64,000 bases of DNA from Xanthostigma xanthostigma (Eukaryota > Arthropoda > Insecta > Raphidioptera > Raphidiidae), in contig OY754468.1 of NCBI GenBank assembly GCA_963575645.1, positions 19,616,465 through 19,680,464 on the forward strand. Reading direction: 5' to 3'. A program made the position numbers and the translations under genes. The notes under the pieces were generated by a model. That model was not told the origin of the DNA and did no database searches. It saw nothing but the letters and a program-made list of their open reading frames with translations. This document shows, in pieces, positions 43,489 to 57,200 of the stretch (position 1 is the first letter of the stretch; every line of letters starts with the position of its first letter).

Positions 43489-43770
43489 CTATAGTGAACA
43501 TAGGAATAAAATCGCAATCGAACCATTAAGCACGGGTGTACCCAGAAGGGAAAAACAAACACGGGGGACACGGCTTAAGAAATTTCTAATTTGCCCCCTC
43601 CTGGGCCAAAAGCTGGGTATGCTTATGTTAACGTCATAGAAAAAGTCAAAGTTTTTGAAACATATTGAATGCAAGTACATCAACCAATCCTATCATCGGA
43701 GAAATCAGGGAATTTCATCGAAGAAAGAGACGCAGATATATTGTCGATACGCTTTGTTGCCTTATTAACC
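43489..43770. repeat. Dispersed repeat shared with 61080-61930
   Basis: GAACATAGGAATAAAATC and, 200 bp on, the TATTGTCGATACGCTTTGTT block recur at 61089 and 61891, with extra sequence between them in the 61-kb copy. Confidence 0.65.
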
Positions 43771-44544
43771 AACATAATATGTAAATTGTGCAAAAATTAC
43801 AAAAATGTATTCTGACGTGTAGTTTTAAAGATATTTCAATATAAATAAGTGAAAATTCGTTAAAATATATTGTGTTAGCCATACTTAAAAATAAAGGACA
43901 TCCTAGTCGTGAAACCTTGGCAACGCCATGGTTAGTCTCTATATTCTAGATGATTTTTTTCGCATTATCGCTGATATTATTTTTTCATTTTACAATACTT
44001 TTTCTAGCAAACCGTCCGTTGTATCGAAATTGAGGAATTTTTTCACTCATCATTTACATTTATATACATATATCAGATTCAAATAAAATAAATAAAACAA
44101 TTAATTTTAAACCTTTCTGTTCTATATGTAAAATATCAAATTATATTTTACATATAAAACAGAAAGGTTTAAAATTAAATCTATTGGAAGCTTTGGAAAT
44201 TAACAAATGCAAAAATTCATCCAATCTATTAAATGATCAAAAAGACATCTCCACATCACCTTTACTAAACCTAAAGTTTAATTTTTAATGATTATAGTGT
44301 TCTTCCTTTGTTCTTTTTAAACGCTTTATATTAGTTTGGGTTGTAACTAACTATGTATGTATGTATGCATGTAACGGAATCTTTGAGCATAATTTTCACC
44401 AATTTCCCGAAGTCTGATTAATTTGAAACTTTGCATACGTATCAAGGACCGATGACAATGCAATAATTTGATAACAGTTTCCCATTATCCTTATTAGGAC
44501 CCCCAGGATTAATAAATTCTTTTATAGATCCTCAAACTAAAAAG

Positions 44545-44770
44545 TGAAAAATAAATATAGTTTAAAAAAAACTAAAAAACACGCTTTATATCGAACTAAA
44601 AAGTAAAAAATAATTTTTTTAAAATAAGCTTAAAAAGCGTTGGGCGCTCGATGTACGAAAATGTGGAACAAAGCGCCCCACGCTTTTTAAGCTTATTTTA
44701 AAAAAATTATTTTTTACTTTTTAGTTCGATATAAAGCGTGTTTTTTAGTTTTTTTTAAACTATATTTATT
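44545..44770. repeat. Palindrome family P, copy 2
   Basis: The same hairpin as at 15190, with a single reversed tandem unit on its left (44300-44530). Arm differences (ATCGAACT in place of ATCGGACT) occur symmetrically in both arms. Confidence 0.85.
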
Positions 44771-46204
44771 TCTATGAGTTGGGATTTACCACCCCACCAC
44801 CCCCCCCTAGTTGTATAAAATCTACCTAATTTAGACCTATATTATTTTTGTAAACTGTAATACTGTATATCTGATGAAGCTGCTGTGACAGCGAAACATA
44901 TTATGTTAAATTTTTATAATTAAAGTGAAAATCTTTTTTAACTTAATTGTTTTATTTATTTTATTTTATAATGGATTTTCATCAAGTAAAAGCAGAAACT
45001 ATTAGATTTATATCAGATTCAACTGATTTCAACTAAAGACGCGCAATAACTAATATAGATGTCAAAACTAATTGTTTTATTATTGTTAATTAATAAATAA
45101 TTCGATAATTTTGAATATAAGTGGTCTTATAGTAACAAAAAAAAAATTGATTTTATTATGACTCATAACGTACTGATCGAACAACCCTAATATTTACTTG
45201 ATAAAACAAAATTAATAAATATGAAAAATAAGCTAAAAGGAATACTAATATACAGTGTGTTTTTAATTAATTGCGGTATACAGGTCAAAAGAGAATGATT
45301 ATATCTAACCCCATGAATCGATATAAGCAAAAAAACTGCTTGATCAGCATCTGATTAGTCGCTTGAAACTCAATTCAGCAGAACAAACCAATCAGCTCCC
45401 AGCTAGACAGAGCATAACTATACCTAGGTATATTCCAACCAGCCAGCATACGGACACGAAACCGCCACCGTCATGCGCAGGTAGCTAAAACTTGTTCCAA
45501 AACCGATACAAACAGTTTCGTATTAGCTACTGCGGATGCGGGTGAAGCGCTTTCGTGTCCGTTTGCTGGCTGCTTGGAACATGCCTTATCTCGATGGTGA
45601 GAAAGACTATAATGTTAAAACACCATGGTAAAAGTTGTATTACAATTTAGATGCATTTGTAATCTGATTCAATTAGAAAATTTTCACTTGACGAACATAC
45701 TAAAAATATCTAATAGTGCCACGTTATGATAGTTTGCTACAATTGTTAAGAAATACCCATTGTTACAACGCTACTAGAAAAATTTATTTTCAAACACTGT
45801 CACCGTCGGGCACACGAATCCGAATCTTTTCACTTTCGCGGCGTAATGAATTATCATTACTCAATCCAAACAGTCAATCTTTCACATATATATTTAAAGC
45901 GTATTTTCATATCATGCGAGAGCTAATTTTTATTGGGGAATTATAAAACGGTCGAATAAAAAAAAAATTGGTGACTGATGATGAGATACTGTTTTAATAA
46001 CTTGAGATATTAATATAATAGTTGGGTGACTAAATTACTAAGTGAGCGACTAAATTACTAAGTGAGTGACTAGAATGCCTTCGGTAATTTTGAAGCAGAT
46101 ATCTTCTTTTGTTTTTACTTACTTTTTATTATTTTTTTTTTTCACTTTGAGACTACAACTTAAAACTCATATTTTCATGAAGATTGAAAACCACCGCCTT
46201 TTTT

Positions 46205-46390
46205 GATAAAGGGGTATGTGAATTGTCTCGCAGTGAAACGCGATGGGGCAAAGGTGGAGTTTTTTTAAAAAAAATTCCGGGGTGAACGATAAAGGGGTAT
46301 GCGAATTGTCTCGCAGTGAAACGGGAAGGGGCAAATGTGGAGTTTTAAAAAAAACAATTCTGGGGTGAACGATAACGGGATATGCGAATT
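46205..46390 (+). repeat. Tandem repeat, period 83 bp, ~2.2 copies
   Basis: GATAAAGGGGTATG recurs at 46205, 46288 and (varied) 46371, each followed by the GAATTGTCTCGCAGTGAAAC block. It adjoins a hairpin at 46388-46507 (TAGTTAATTGTTTGAATAGA and complement). Confidence 0.75.
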
Positions 46391-46509
46391 AAATAGTTAA
46401 TTGTTTGAATAGATCTGCGTTTTCTAAAAAATGCATATTTAATTGACAGTCAATTAAATATATATTTTTTAGAAAACGCAGTTCTATTCACACAATTAAC
46501 TATTAACAA

Positions 46510-48150
46510 AATGCCGCTCAAAATAAATAAATCATTTGCCAAATTTTGAAAAAAATGCAGGACGTAACGTTGACACTTAAACAAATATTAGGTCGCTCAA
46601 ATATTATGAAGTTTCCCATTTTGTATTTTAAGTAACTCAAATGGATGTTTGTAAGTTGCTGTTCTGTTGATTTCTCGTTACGCGCAGTCAGTCGCTCACT
46701 TATTAATACAGTAACCCAAATTGATTATTTTTGTCACCCAAAATTGTAATTTACAGTCACTCGTTTAAATACTACCCATTTTTATTTTTGGTAAAGCCAG
46801 TCACAATTATCCTGAAAATTGAAAAATGAAATGATTTCCATTCATTAATTATTTCAAAATATTCATTTTTTTGTACGTGGGATCGTAAACGAGACTACTC
46901 AACATCTGATCTGCTATTATTCCTAATTCGCAAGCCACCAAATAGTTGTTCATTCGATGCGGGGCATTTATCCTTTAAATGAGAAAAAATGGCACCTATT
47001 GAAACACTTTTAGAGATGCTTCTTTTAACATAGAGAAAAAAACAGCATTTTTATAACTAAGAATTATTTTTATTGTCATTTTTAAGCCTTAGTACATATT
47101 TATAATACATATACAAAACTTATATGAACTATAGTTTGACCATTCCAACTACACAGGTGGGTATGTTATTAATTTATATGAAAATTCTCTTTTCATAATT
47201 AAAAAAAATCGATTTAAAGTCCCCTGTGTTCAAAAAACATATTTTTGGAAAAAGTCAGTTTTTCTGTTTGCTTGTGAAAATAAATTAGGTAGGTGGCAAG
47301 CATACTTTGGTTAATTTTTACATGATGACGTGACAACAAATTATTATGTAGGTAACCATGCAAGCGAGTGGGAAATATCATAATATTTAATACTAGCCGT
47401 TACTCGCGTCACCGCAACCGTTATCAGAAATTTTATTTTCTTTGCTTGTAATATGTCAAAAGTGTTTTTGGTAAAATTTAACTTCATGGGCTCCAACGAT
47501 ATTGGCGAATTTAGAAATGGACGAAACTGTCTATTGCTATAGGACAGTTTAAGAAGTCGATCCCTTGAAACAAACTTTTTTTCAAACGCTCGATATTAAT
47601 AGCACAGAATACCGTACTGATAAGTCATTTTTAACACCGTGTAGCCATCTTGTCAGTTACTTGGCCAATATCTATGTATTTTCCCAACATTTCAGATTCC
47701 AATTATGGTGTCGTTTTATTTGCGCAGTGAAAAGGGGAAGGCGTTTAGAGGAATTTCTTTAAAAACAATTGCGGGATCGTTTTTTTTGCGCAGTTAAAAG
47801 GGGAGGGCGTTTGAGGGGAGTTTTTTAAAAAACAATGACAGAGTCGTGTAGTTTAATAAAACATTATTAGTGTGATCACACTGTTCAGTGAAATTTCGTA
47901 CGGTGTCTAAATATTAATTATTCCTTCAATTTCTGGCGTTTGTACAGTTTCTTTTCTTGAGAAAAGTGTGTTACAAACGTAAATGACTTCTTCAACTGTC
48001 CTATAGCAATGAACAGTTTCGTTCGTTTCAAAATTCGCCAAAATCGTTGGAGCCTATTAAGTGAAAATTTACCGTGTTTTTGAAATTGGAATGTTCCTGT
48101 CGTCTAATTGGCTGGAATTTTTTCTGACACATTATCTTAACTAAAAACAT
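46510..48150. other. AT-rich and dispersed-repeat DNA downstream of nrv
   Basis: Includes copies of the ACTAGCCGTTACTCGCGTC repeat (47390) and complementary segments around 47500-47545 and 47985-48060. No gene seen; part may be the nrv 3' UTR. Confidence 0.45.
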
Positions 48151-48157
48151 TAATAAT

Positions 48158-48261
48158 TTACTCCACCAGAAGATCGAAACGAATGGCGCCGCGACCCTCC
48201 ACGTAATCGTGCACTAGGTTAGGAGCCCAGGCTGCACACTCCACATTGATTACAATATGAC
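48158..48261 (-). CDS. nrv: nrv exon 7: C-terminus and stop
   Basis: Thirty-three codons and TAA. INVECAAWAPNLVHDY holds the sixth cysteine; GAIRFDLLVE is the terminal beta strand. Immediately downstream (to about 47.4 kb) is dispersed-repeat DNA, so the 3' UTR is probably repeat-derived; I see no convincing polyadenylation signal. Confidence 0.92.
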
Positions 48262-51200
48262 CTAAAACAAAGTCAATAAATACAAAAACTTGAAACTATA
48301 AAGATTTGTGGTGAGATGAAATTAAGTGTTGATAAATTATTCATGATGTTATTTTGATATTCACTCGTCGAGGATAGCCATGTGAGCCCCTGACGATTAA
48401 GTTGCAGTCAGACTAGATTGTGTTTTCAGATCACGTCGGGGTCACCAGATCTAGATTTCGTACTGCACCGAACTTGCACACTGCTGAGGTGGTCAGATTG
48501 CTTTTTGTATTGTTAAGGGTAATCGCCATGTTATGTTCGTGTGCATATTTTTGTAACAAAAAATATGAGAAGGGAGCTTTTTTAGGAAAAAAAACGCTCG
48601 TACAGTATTTGAACTAAAACTCATGAAAAGAAAGGATTTGTTGGGTCAGATAAAAATAGAGAAAGAAATTATCGTTTGTTGTATAAATTGATCAATAAGT
48701 TGCAACGTATACAATAATTTATTGTGTTGACAAACTATTTCAATTTACTTTAATTATTTATTTAAACTTGACTAGTGGAATCCATACTCTCTGTTACAGA
48801 TTATCTAAAGCGGCATACACAAGCTGCGATGCAAGCATCGACTCTATGCTTCATGAAACTTAAGAGTATTCGTCCCTGCAAATACCCCCTGCACCCTTCA
48901 TCTCAAATATTTTCCCCTCGCCTAAAAACGGTTCGCGCTCTCCCGACGCTATTTTTAAAGCAAGAGGGTTCTGGTAAACGCCAAATGAAAGACAAAGAAT
49001 CAGACTACAGATCCTTCAGGCGAATTTTTTGAAAAAAAATTCCTGAAAAAACTTACAACCTTTTAAAAAAAATAATAAGTTACGTAATATTTCACACGTA
49101 GGTGAAACTGTTTTTCAAAAAATTCGCCTGAAGGATCTGTAGTCTGATTCTTTGGCGTTTACCAGAACCCTCTAGCTTTAAAAATAGCGTCGGGAGAGCG
49201 CGAACCGTTTTTAGGCGAGGGGAAAAGATTTGAGATGAAGGGTGCAGGGGGTATTTGCAGGGACGAATACTCTTAATGCATCAGTTGCATAAACGCCTAC
49301 TTAAAAAATATAGTTTAAAAAAAACTAAAAAACACGCTTTATATCGGACTAAAAAGTAAAAAATAATTGTTTTAAAATAAGCTTAAAAAGCGTTGGGCGC
49401 TCGATGTACGAAAATGTGGAACAAAGCGCCCAACGCTTTTTAAGCTTATTTTAAAACAATTATTTTTTACTTTTTAGTCCGATATAAAGCGTGTTTTTTA
49501 GTTTTTTTTAAACTATATTTTATTTTTCACTTTTTAGTTTGAGGATCTATAAAAGAATTTATTAATCCTGGGGGTCCTAATAAGGATAATGGGAAACTGT
49601 TATCAAATTATTGCATTGTCATCGGTCCTTGATACGTATGCAAAGTTTCAAATTAATCAGACTTCGGGAAATTGGTGAAAATAAAGCGTTTACTACAGAG
49701 GATCTATAAAAGAATTTATTAATCCTGGGGGTCCTAATAAGGATAATGGGAAACTGTTATCAAATTATTGCATTGTCATCGGTCCTTGATACGTATGCAA
49801 AGTTTCAAATTAATCAGACTTCGGGAAAAGAATTTATTAATCCTGGGGGTCCTAATAAGGATAATGGGAAACTGTTATCAAATTATTGCATTGTCATCGG
49901 TCCTTGATACGTATGCAAAGTTTCAAATTAATCAGACTTCGGGAAATTGGTGAAAATAAAGCGTTTACTACAGAGGATCTATAAAAGAATTTATTAATCC
50001 TGGGGGTCCTAATAAGGATAATGGGAAACTGTTATCAAATTATTGCATTGTCATCGGTCCTTGATACGTATGCAAAGTTTCAAATTAATCAGACTTCGGG
50101 AAATTGGTGAAAATTATGCTCAAAGATTCCGTTACGGACAGTTAGTTACATACATACATACACACATATTTACAACCCAAACTAATATAAAGCGTTTAAA
50201 AAGGGAGTCATCTATGTAGTAGGTATAGACAGAGCTGGTCCGTCAAAGGCAAACTAGGCAACGGCCTAGGCCCTTGGGTGCTAAGTTTTCTCGGGCCGAC
50301 GTTCGATATATAAACTACTTTGCATTGTACTTACGCGTTGGGCGTTCAAAGAATACGGCGACAAGCGGACTGAGGTAAGCGTACTGATTTGTATATGGAA
50401 AAAAGTAGCCTGGAAATCCTCGAGTTGGGTAAAAAGCTATCGGTCCAATGTTTTCTTGATCGACAGCTGTTACACCTCTACAGCTGAACCAAATAACGTT
50501 TAGCTGTAATGAATTAAAAAAAAAATTGTAGAGAAGTTTGACCCTGCAGGCCATCCCCGAAAATTCTCGCTATTTTCGAGTTCAAAACGCACAAAATTAT
50601 GTAAAATATAGCGAGAAGTTAATTTTTTAGCTCTTCGAGCTCAAAAAAAAGACACTTTCTTACGAATTTTTCGTTCACGATATCTCGTGAACAAATGAAT
50701 CGATTTTGATGCGGTTTGCGGAAATCGACGCAGTTTGTTAAGGAGAAGAGCTGATTAGATTTTGGAATTAATCGGTTTGTACCTAGTTTAGAAAATATAG
50801 CAAAAAAAATTTCCAAAAATTTTTGAAACTTGTATTTTTGAGATTTCTCAAAATTTATTGGGCCGAATCATTCCAAATTTTCAGGAAATCTAAGTTCAGC
50901 AAACTCACGTCAGATGCCGCAAACCACGTTTCAATCGGATACTCCGTTCAAAAGATATAAGAGGTTTACATACACACACACACACATACAGCCCTACGGA
51001 CATCATCGCCAAAATAGTCAGAATAGCTTCCTAGGACCTCAAAACGTTGAGATCTGGCGAAAACTTGATTTTAGAAAATCGGGGTGCAAACAACAACTCG
51101 ATTTTTTTGAAAAAAAATTTTTGATTTTTTTTTATAGCGGGAAGTTAAAAATATCTACAACAGTTCCATTACGGAGTACCTAATGCAAGGAAAGTTTTCA

Positions 51201-54200
51201 TCTAACCTGCATGATGTCACACACTAGATCTGCATAAGCCAGTACAAGCCTGCACAACCAGCAAATTTTCGTGCAGGTTTCGTCATGTGCAGTTTTCAAG
51301 TAGTTTATCAATTCAATTATTGTATTAATGAAAATGATACATCATTAGCACACCACAGATAGGTTCAGCACGGCTAGACAGAAATTACAGGTGATCGACG
51401 ACGGTCGCTGTTCGCTACTGCAGATGCTGGTCTAATGTGATCTGCTTCGTTGTATAACGCGGGAACCTTCGCGAATTGGCTTTTTTTGCTCCGTGCTTTG
51501 CAGGTCGTGCAGGCTTATGCTTGACAAGTGTGCGCGGTCTTTTATATATTAGTGAAATACTATTAAAATTATATACCTCTTCAGGCCTCCTTTGTTCAGA
51601 ACGACGTATGAGGTATTTCAAATCTTCTGGGACATTTGTGGGCAGCGATCTTGAATTATTATAATATTGTGGTTTCCATCCAAAAATCTAAAAATATATT
51701 ATGCCGGCACTTCACATGGCTATTTGTATTTGTGTATTTGGCATATTTGGCAAACAATTACCAAGTGTAGAGGGTCTATTTGACAAAGTGTTGGCCTTAT
51801 TTGCCTATTTGACAAATAAGGCCAATACCAAATACGCGTTACCGTGCGCTTGTCGGTTTTTCGAGGCACATCAAAGGAGTCAAATAGGCAAATACGGCAA
51901 ATAAACCGTCCGGCTATATTCAGAAGCGCACGCGCCGTGAACCTGTACGGACATGCAGTATTTTTGTGTCTGTGCTGTGAGCGAGAACTGGGACAATTAC
52001 TATTGAAAATGAATTGGGACAATGAAACACTGCTAAAATTCCTGGAATTTTGAACCTGCGTCCTGCTGCCAAATGTTTGTGTGTTTGCTATTTGACTGCC
52101 ATATGTGGATGGTCGTATTTGCCTCTATTTGCATGTTTGTCTTGAACGTCATATATTTTGCCAAATACAACAAACACCCAATAGCGAACACAAATAGCCA
52201 TTTGAAGTGCCACCTTTAAAAAAAACGTACAGCTAATCGGGTGGCGAAACCATTCCAATTCCAAATATACTGATATTTTACGTAATAATAATAAATATTT
52301 ATATAACAGTTTATTCCATTGTGTTAGTTCCTTATCTGTTGTAATTGTCAGCTAGTTCACTTCTTTTTGAGGAATAAAACTCAAAGTAGTATGATTTTTT
52401 TTATCTCCTTTTTATTATGTAGCATGAAAATATAAGTACCTCAATTTAAATATAACTCTATATACAGTTTGCGAAACATTGAATAGTTCGTTGTTTAATA
52501 ATTAATTGTAATGGGACAGACTTCTTCGGAACAGACAAGTTTAAAAATATTAACAATTATGGCAGACAGTGTATTAAACAATTTTTAATTGAAAAATGTG
52601 TTTATAAAATGAATGACTTTTTAAACTAATTGTATTATATATTCTATTGTATTGCCGTATTCTAAGAATCTAAGCTATTTCCAGTTTTACAGAATAAAAA
52701 TATCTATCTATCTATAGCAGTATTGTGCACTTCGTAATAAAAGCATGAAATTTGGCACAAAGATATCTCTTCATATTGTTAAAAGAAGGAGCACGTGAGA
52801 TCTAGTCTCTGGTGGAAATAAGTGTGGTAAAACTACCCCTATAGATGTTTTTATATACAGGTGACCGGTAATTACTCGTATTCCTTTAGGGAGAAGAAAC
52901 TATGACTAATTGGGAATGATTTCAGCCTCTATCACTTGTGGGTCAGAAATGCGTTCGAGAAAATCTACTTCGGTTTTCTTTAATAAAAAAAATAAAATAA
53001 AATTCTCCACAGATAAGTGTCATCATAAAAAATTACGCATTTCCGACGCCCAAGTGATAAGGCTAAATCATTCCAAATTAGTCAGTTTATTGTCCCGAGA
53101 GGTATACGAGCAATTAGCGGTCACCCTATATATACACATGGCTAAAGCAGGTATATTTGCGAAAATATTCTGAAGTGTGATTTTAGACCAAAATTAGTAC
53201 CATACACCATTATTTTGAATGATAGATAGATACATAGATTTATTTCGAGAATAGCATAAAAGCTGTGAAATATTATATCAATATACATATCATTACATAT
53301 ACTCGTATAATAATTAATTAAAATATAGATAAAATTAGAACTCGTCAATACAATAAAGACATTTTTCTATTAAATATTTTTTCAATTGTAATTTAAAAGG
53401 TGATAGAAGCAGGTCTTTAATTTCACTCGGAACTTTATTAAAAATGTCCACTAAATTAAAATTTCATTATTTCGATACATAGAGGATTTTGGCAGTGGAG
53501 TACGCAGGTTGCCAGCTCGTCTGGTGTTCTTATGTATCGAAATATTTGTATTAAAATAATTTGAATGTGATTTCACAAACACAGAAACTTCATAAACATA
53601 CATCGAATAAAAATTAAAAATTTTATAGTTTTTAAAATAAGGTTTGCATGAGGTTCGTGTAAGTACTGAGCTTAAACAATGCTCTGATAGTCTTTTTTAC
53701 CATTCCAATCCACAAGTGGGGAATGGTTACTAGTTTAGGTCGAAAATCACTTTTCAGAAATTTTACAATATCTTTCCGTTTTGAGGTCCTCCGAATCCAA
53801 AAAACATACTTTTGGAAAATCTCTGTGCGTCTGTTAGTCTGTTAGTCTTTTTGTCTGTGACCACGATACAGGTCAAACACGGATGAGCGGATTGAAACCA
53901 AATTTTGGGAGGATGTTTGGTATGCAAATATGAAGAGCCCTATTGTTTTTGGGGAAAATCGGCGCATGCGCAGAAGAGATATATGCTAAAACGGTGTTTT
54001 TTATATAATAATGGTATACTTTTCATAACGGCTTATTATTCAATTTATTTTTTCAAAAAAGTTTTGTCAAAAATTTTTTTTTCTAAACTTTATAGTTTCG
54101 GAAATATTTTGAAAATAATAAAAAATCATCCGCTCTTTTGTTTTATGGATCTGTCAGAAATAAACTAGTTCGGCATGCTTTGATTAATTTTTACTTGACG

Positions 54201-57200
54201 TGGAACATATTATGTAGGTAACCACGGCAACGAATATAGAATATTGAATACTAGCCATTACCCGCGTCATCTCACGCGGTATCAGATATTTTATTTTATT
54301 TATTATAATCAAATGTCAACATTTTTGAAGTTGGAATGGCCCCGTCGCCCAATTGGCTGGAATTTTTGTAGTATGAATAGACCACTGCACTCACTTGCGG
54401 CTCTCCATAAAATAATGCCGTAATTGATCGAAGAAAACACAAAACTGAACAGTAAAGCGCGTGTATAGAATTTATTGCTGTATCAAAATACTCGGTTGAA
54501 GAATTACCTTGTTTAATTTGAAAAATACGCATGGTTGTCCTCTACTATAACCGTACTGATAATCAGAATTGCAAGGGCCAAATCCTCTGAGGTCTACTGC
54601 ACATGTTTGGTCATCGTTGCTTGGTGAATGATTGAAATTGCAATTTATTTTATGCTCATTATATTCTTTAAGCCTATAAACTAGACAAAAAAACAGAAAA
54701 TATAAAACTTACTTTACCAAAATTTAGTATAAATCATTATATCTATTTATTATCTCTAAAACGCGTCACAAATAACAGAAAACGAAACAATTTATAAAAC
54801 GAGAGGAAGCAGGAAAATCCTGCTTCCCAGATTTGTTTCTATACCATCAATTACAAAGTGTTCAGATTGCGTCAGTCAGGGCCGTATCGACAATGGGGCA
54901 AGCGGGGCCCCGAGGCTCCCAACGAAAAGGGGCCTCTTTTCGTTCCATACTTTTTAAGAGTTTGATGGTGACCACACTCGTTTTTTTACTTTTTGGAGCC
55001 CTTCCTCTAGACTTAAGTATGTAAAAAAACTCATTGAAAAAAATAGTATTTTTGTTGTTTTATCTATCCATTCGAATATGTTTAATAGTTCCATCACGAA
55101 TATAAATAAACAACGACAAAAGCAATGTAAGACATGAATGACAATCTCATGTCATAATTTTGAACATAATAATAAGTAATGGCCTTTTTTAACCACTTTT
55201 CAAATTCTACGTAGAGGGCCCCAACGTTACTTCTTGTTACGGCCCTGGCATCATTTACGGTTCCTCATGAGTGCTGCAGAGTTGCAGAACAACAACAACT
55301 TCATAAGTTTAGAATGAATTATAGTTTCCATATTTAACCAATATTTAATGTTAGGAAATAGTGTAATAGTTACACAATAAACGCTAAAGTTTAATTAATA
55401 GCCACTGACAGACCACAAAACTCGTGTGTGTTCTGTGTGGTAAACTTTCTTGCACTCAGGCGCTATATTATGCGCTCCGAAGCAGCAAATAAAACATCAT
55501 CATCAGATACCTTTTGTGTACTCTTGACCCACAAGTTTAGCGTGTTCTTTAGATCAGCTTTGAGCTGTACTTACCGTCAGCACAAATGAGTTAATAATTA
55601 AAACATCATAAACATGGATGTGATTCATATTTTAATTACCCCCTACCCCGTGTTAGAAGTTATCTTCGGTTGACTCTTTCAGAACACCCATTTGCTATAA
55701 AAGGTATACTTCAGGAATTTTGTTTTGTGTGCCGCATATTATTGACTTACTTGAAAGAAAATCGTCGATTTGATTTGTCCACAATTTGTAGCTTTGATTG
55801 TTACTTGGATCGTAATTGATAAAAGAACTCGTTTTGGGTATCATTGTTAAACCTAAAAATAAATCGTTAATTACCTACTAGACCTTTTTACTACTCATTA
55901 GCGGTTCATCCCAGTTTCACCGGGGTGCGATAGATGTATTTTGTGTTATCGGGAAAATTCTGCAAAATGTATTGAAAACAACTACAGCGCAGAAATGTTT
56001 GAACTAATAGCTTTGAGCAAATTCTACCAGATTTGTTTCTGAACTAGTAGCTTTGAGCAAATTTTACCAGATGTCGCTACATGGTACTAAACAGTTTTCT
56101 TGTTTGCTTCTGAACTAATAGCTTTTAGCTAATTCTATCAGATGTCACTACGTGTTACTAAAACAGTTTTTTTGATAAAACACCGTAATTTTGCACAACA
56201 TAATATTTAATAAAAACTATCCTATAGTGTAAGTTGGATAAGCAAGACACATTTACAAAATTTCATTAAAATCGGTTCAGTGGTTTCAGAGATTAGCGCG
56301 GACGAATATCGTGACACGAGATTTTTGTATACAGAATGTTCAAAAAGTCCCGCAACGCCGGAATACCTCAGAGATTAGGTTTTTTTGAAAAATGTTGCGA
56401 ATGAAAGTTGCTCAACTCGCTGTAATGTATTTTTCGGTCACAAAAATTCCTCCCAAGGGGGTGCCCCCGTGGGGGGCAGGTGGTAACTTTGACATTTGAA
56501 ATGGCAACCTCTTTTTTTTATTGGGTCGAGTTCTTTGAGCAAAAAAAGACATTTTTTGTCCGAAAATTTTTTTGTTCAAGCTACAGATCACAAGTCTCTC
56601 AGATTGTAATCTAAGAACTGGATAGAAGTATCAATTACCTGGATTAGATCCTATTAAAGACTCCTCTAGTATCCATTTTGGTTTTTTCTCGTCTATCGTT
56701 CTAAAAAATATAGCCATCATAAGACTGAAAAAAGCTAGCAGCGCTGTGTAGAAGCAAAAATAGAAACAAAAACGTTTAGCTGAAATGAAAAATATAGAAT
56801 TAATATAATTAATTAATTACAGATCTAATTTATTTTAAAACATGGCCATACGTCCCGCTTTGAGAGGGTTCCCAAAATACGTAAAAATGTCCCGCTTTGA
56901 TAAAACAAAAACATAGCAGCAAGCCAGTCTTGTCGCCCGCACGTGCATAGACAATGTTAAGGCCGCTGCACATGAGGCTAGAAATGCTGCTAGAAATGCT
57001 GCTAGGAGTTCTGCTAGCCGGTAGGCTGGGTACGAAGCTGGAAATAACGTCACTGCGGGCTGCCTTGCTAGCTCAGAAGATAGGTTTTAAAATTAGAACA
57101 GGGGCTATTTTTCCTGCTAGATTTGTTGCTAGATGTGAGAAAGAACCAATCAGGAAGCAGTATCTTCACGAGGGCACTTGAACACTCACATGGCGTCATT

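Larger units (their letters stand above)
41520..48157. other. Region between the two host genes: repeats only
   Basis: Holds a truncated 6638-family copy (41725-41990), hairpin elements, tandem units and dispersed repeats listed separately. I found no further exon with domain support. Any promoter of the channel gene should lie just right of 41519; no TATA box or initiator stands out. Confidence 0.5.
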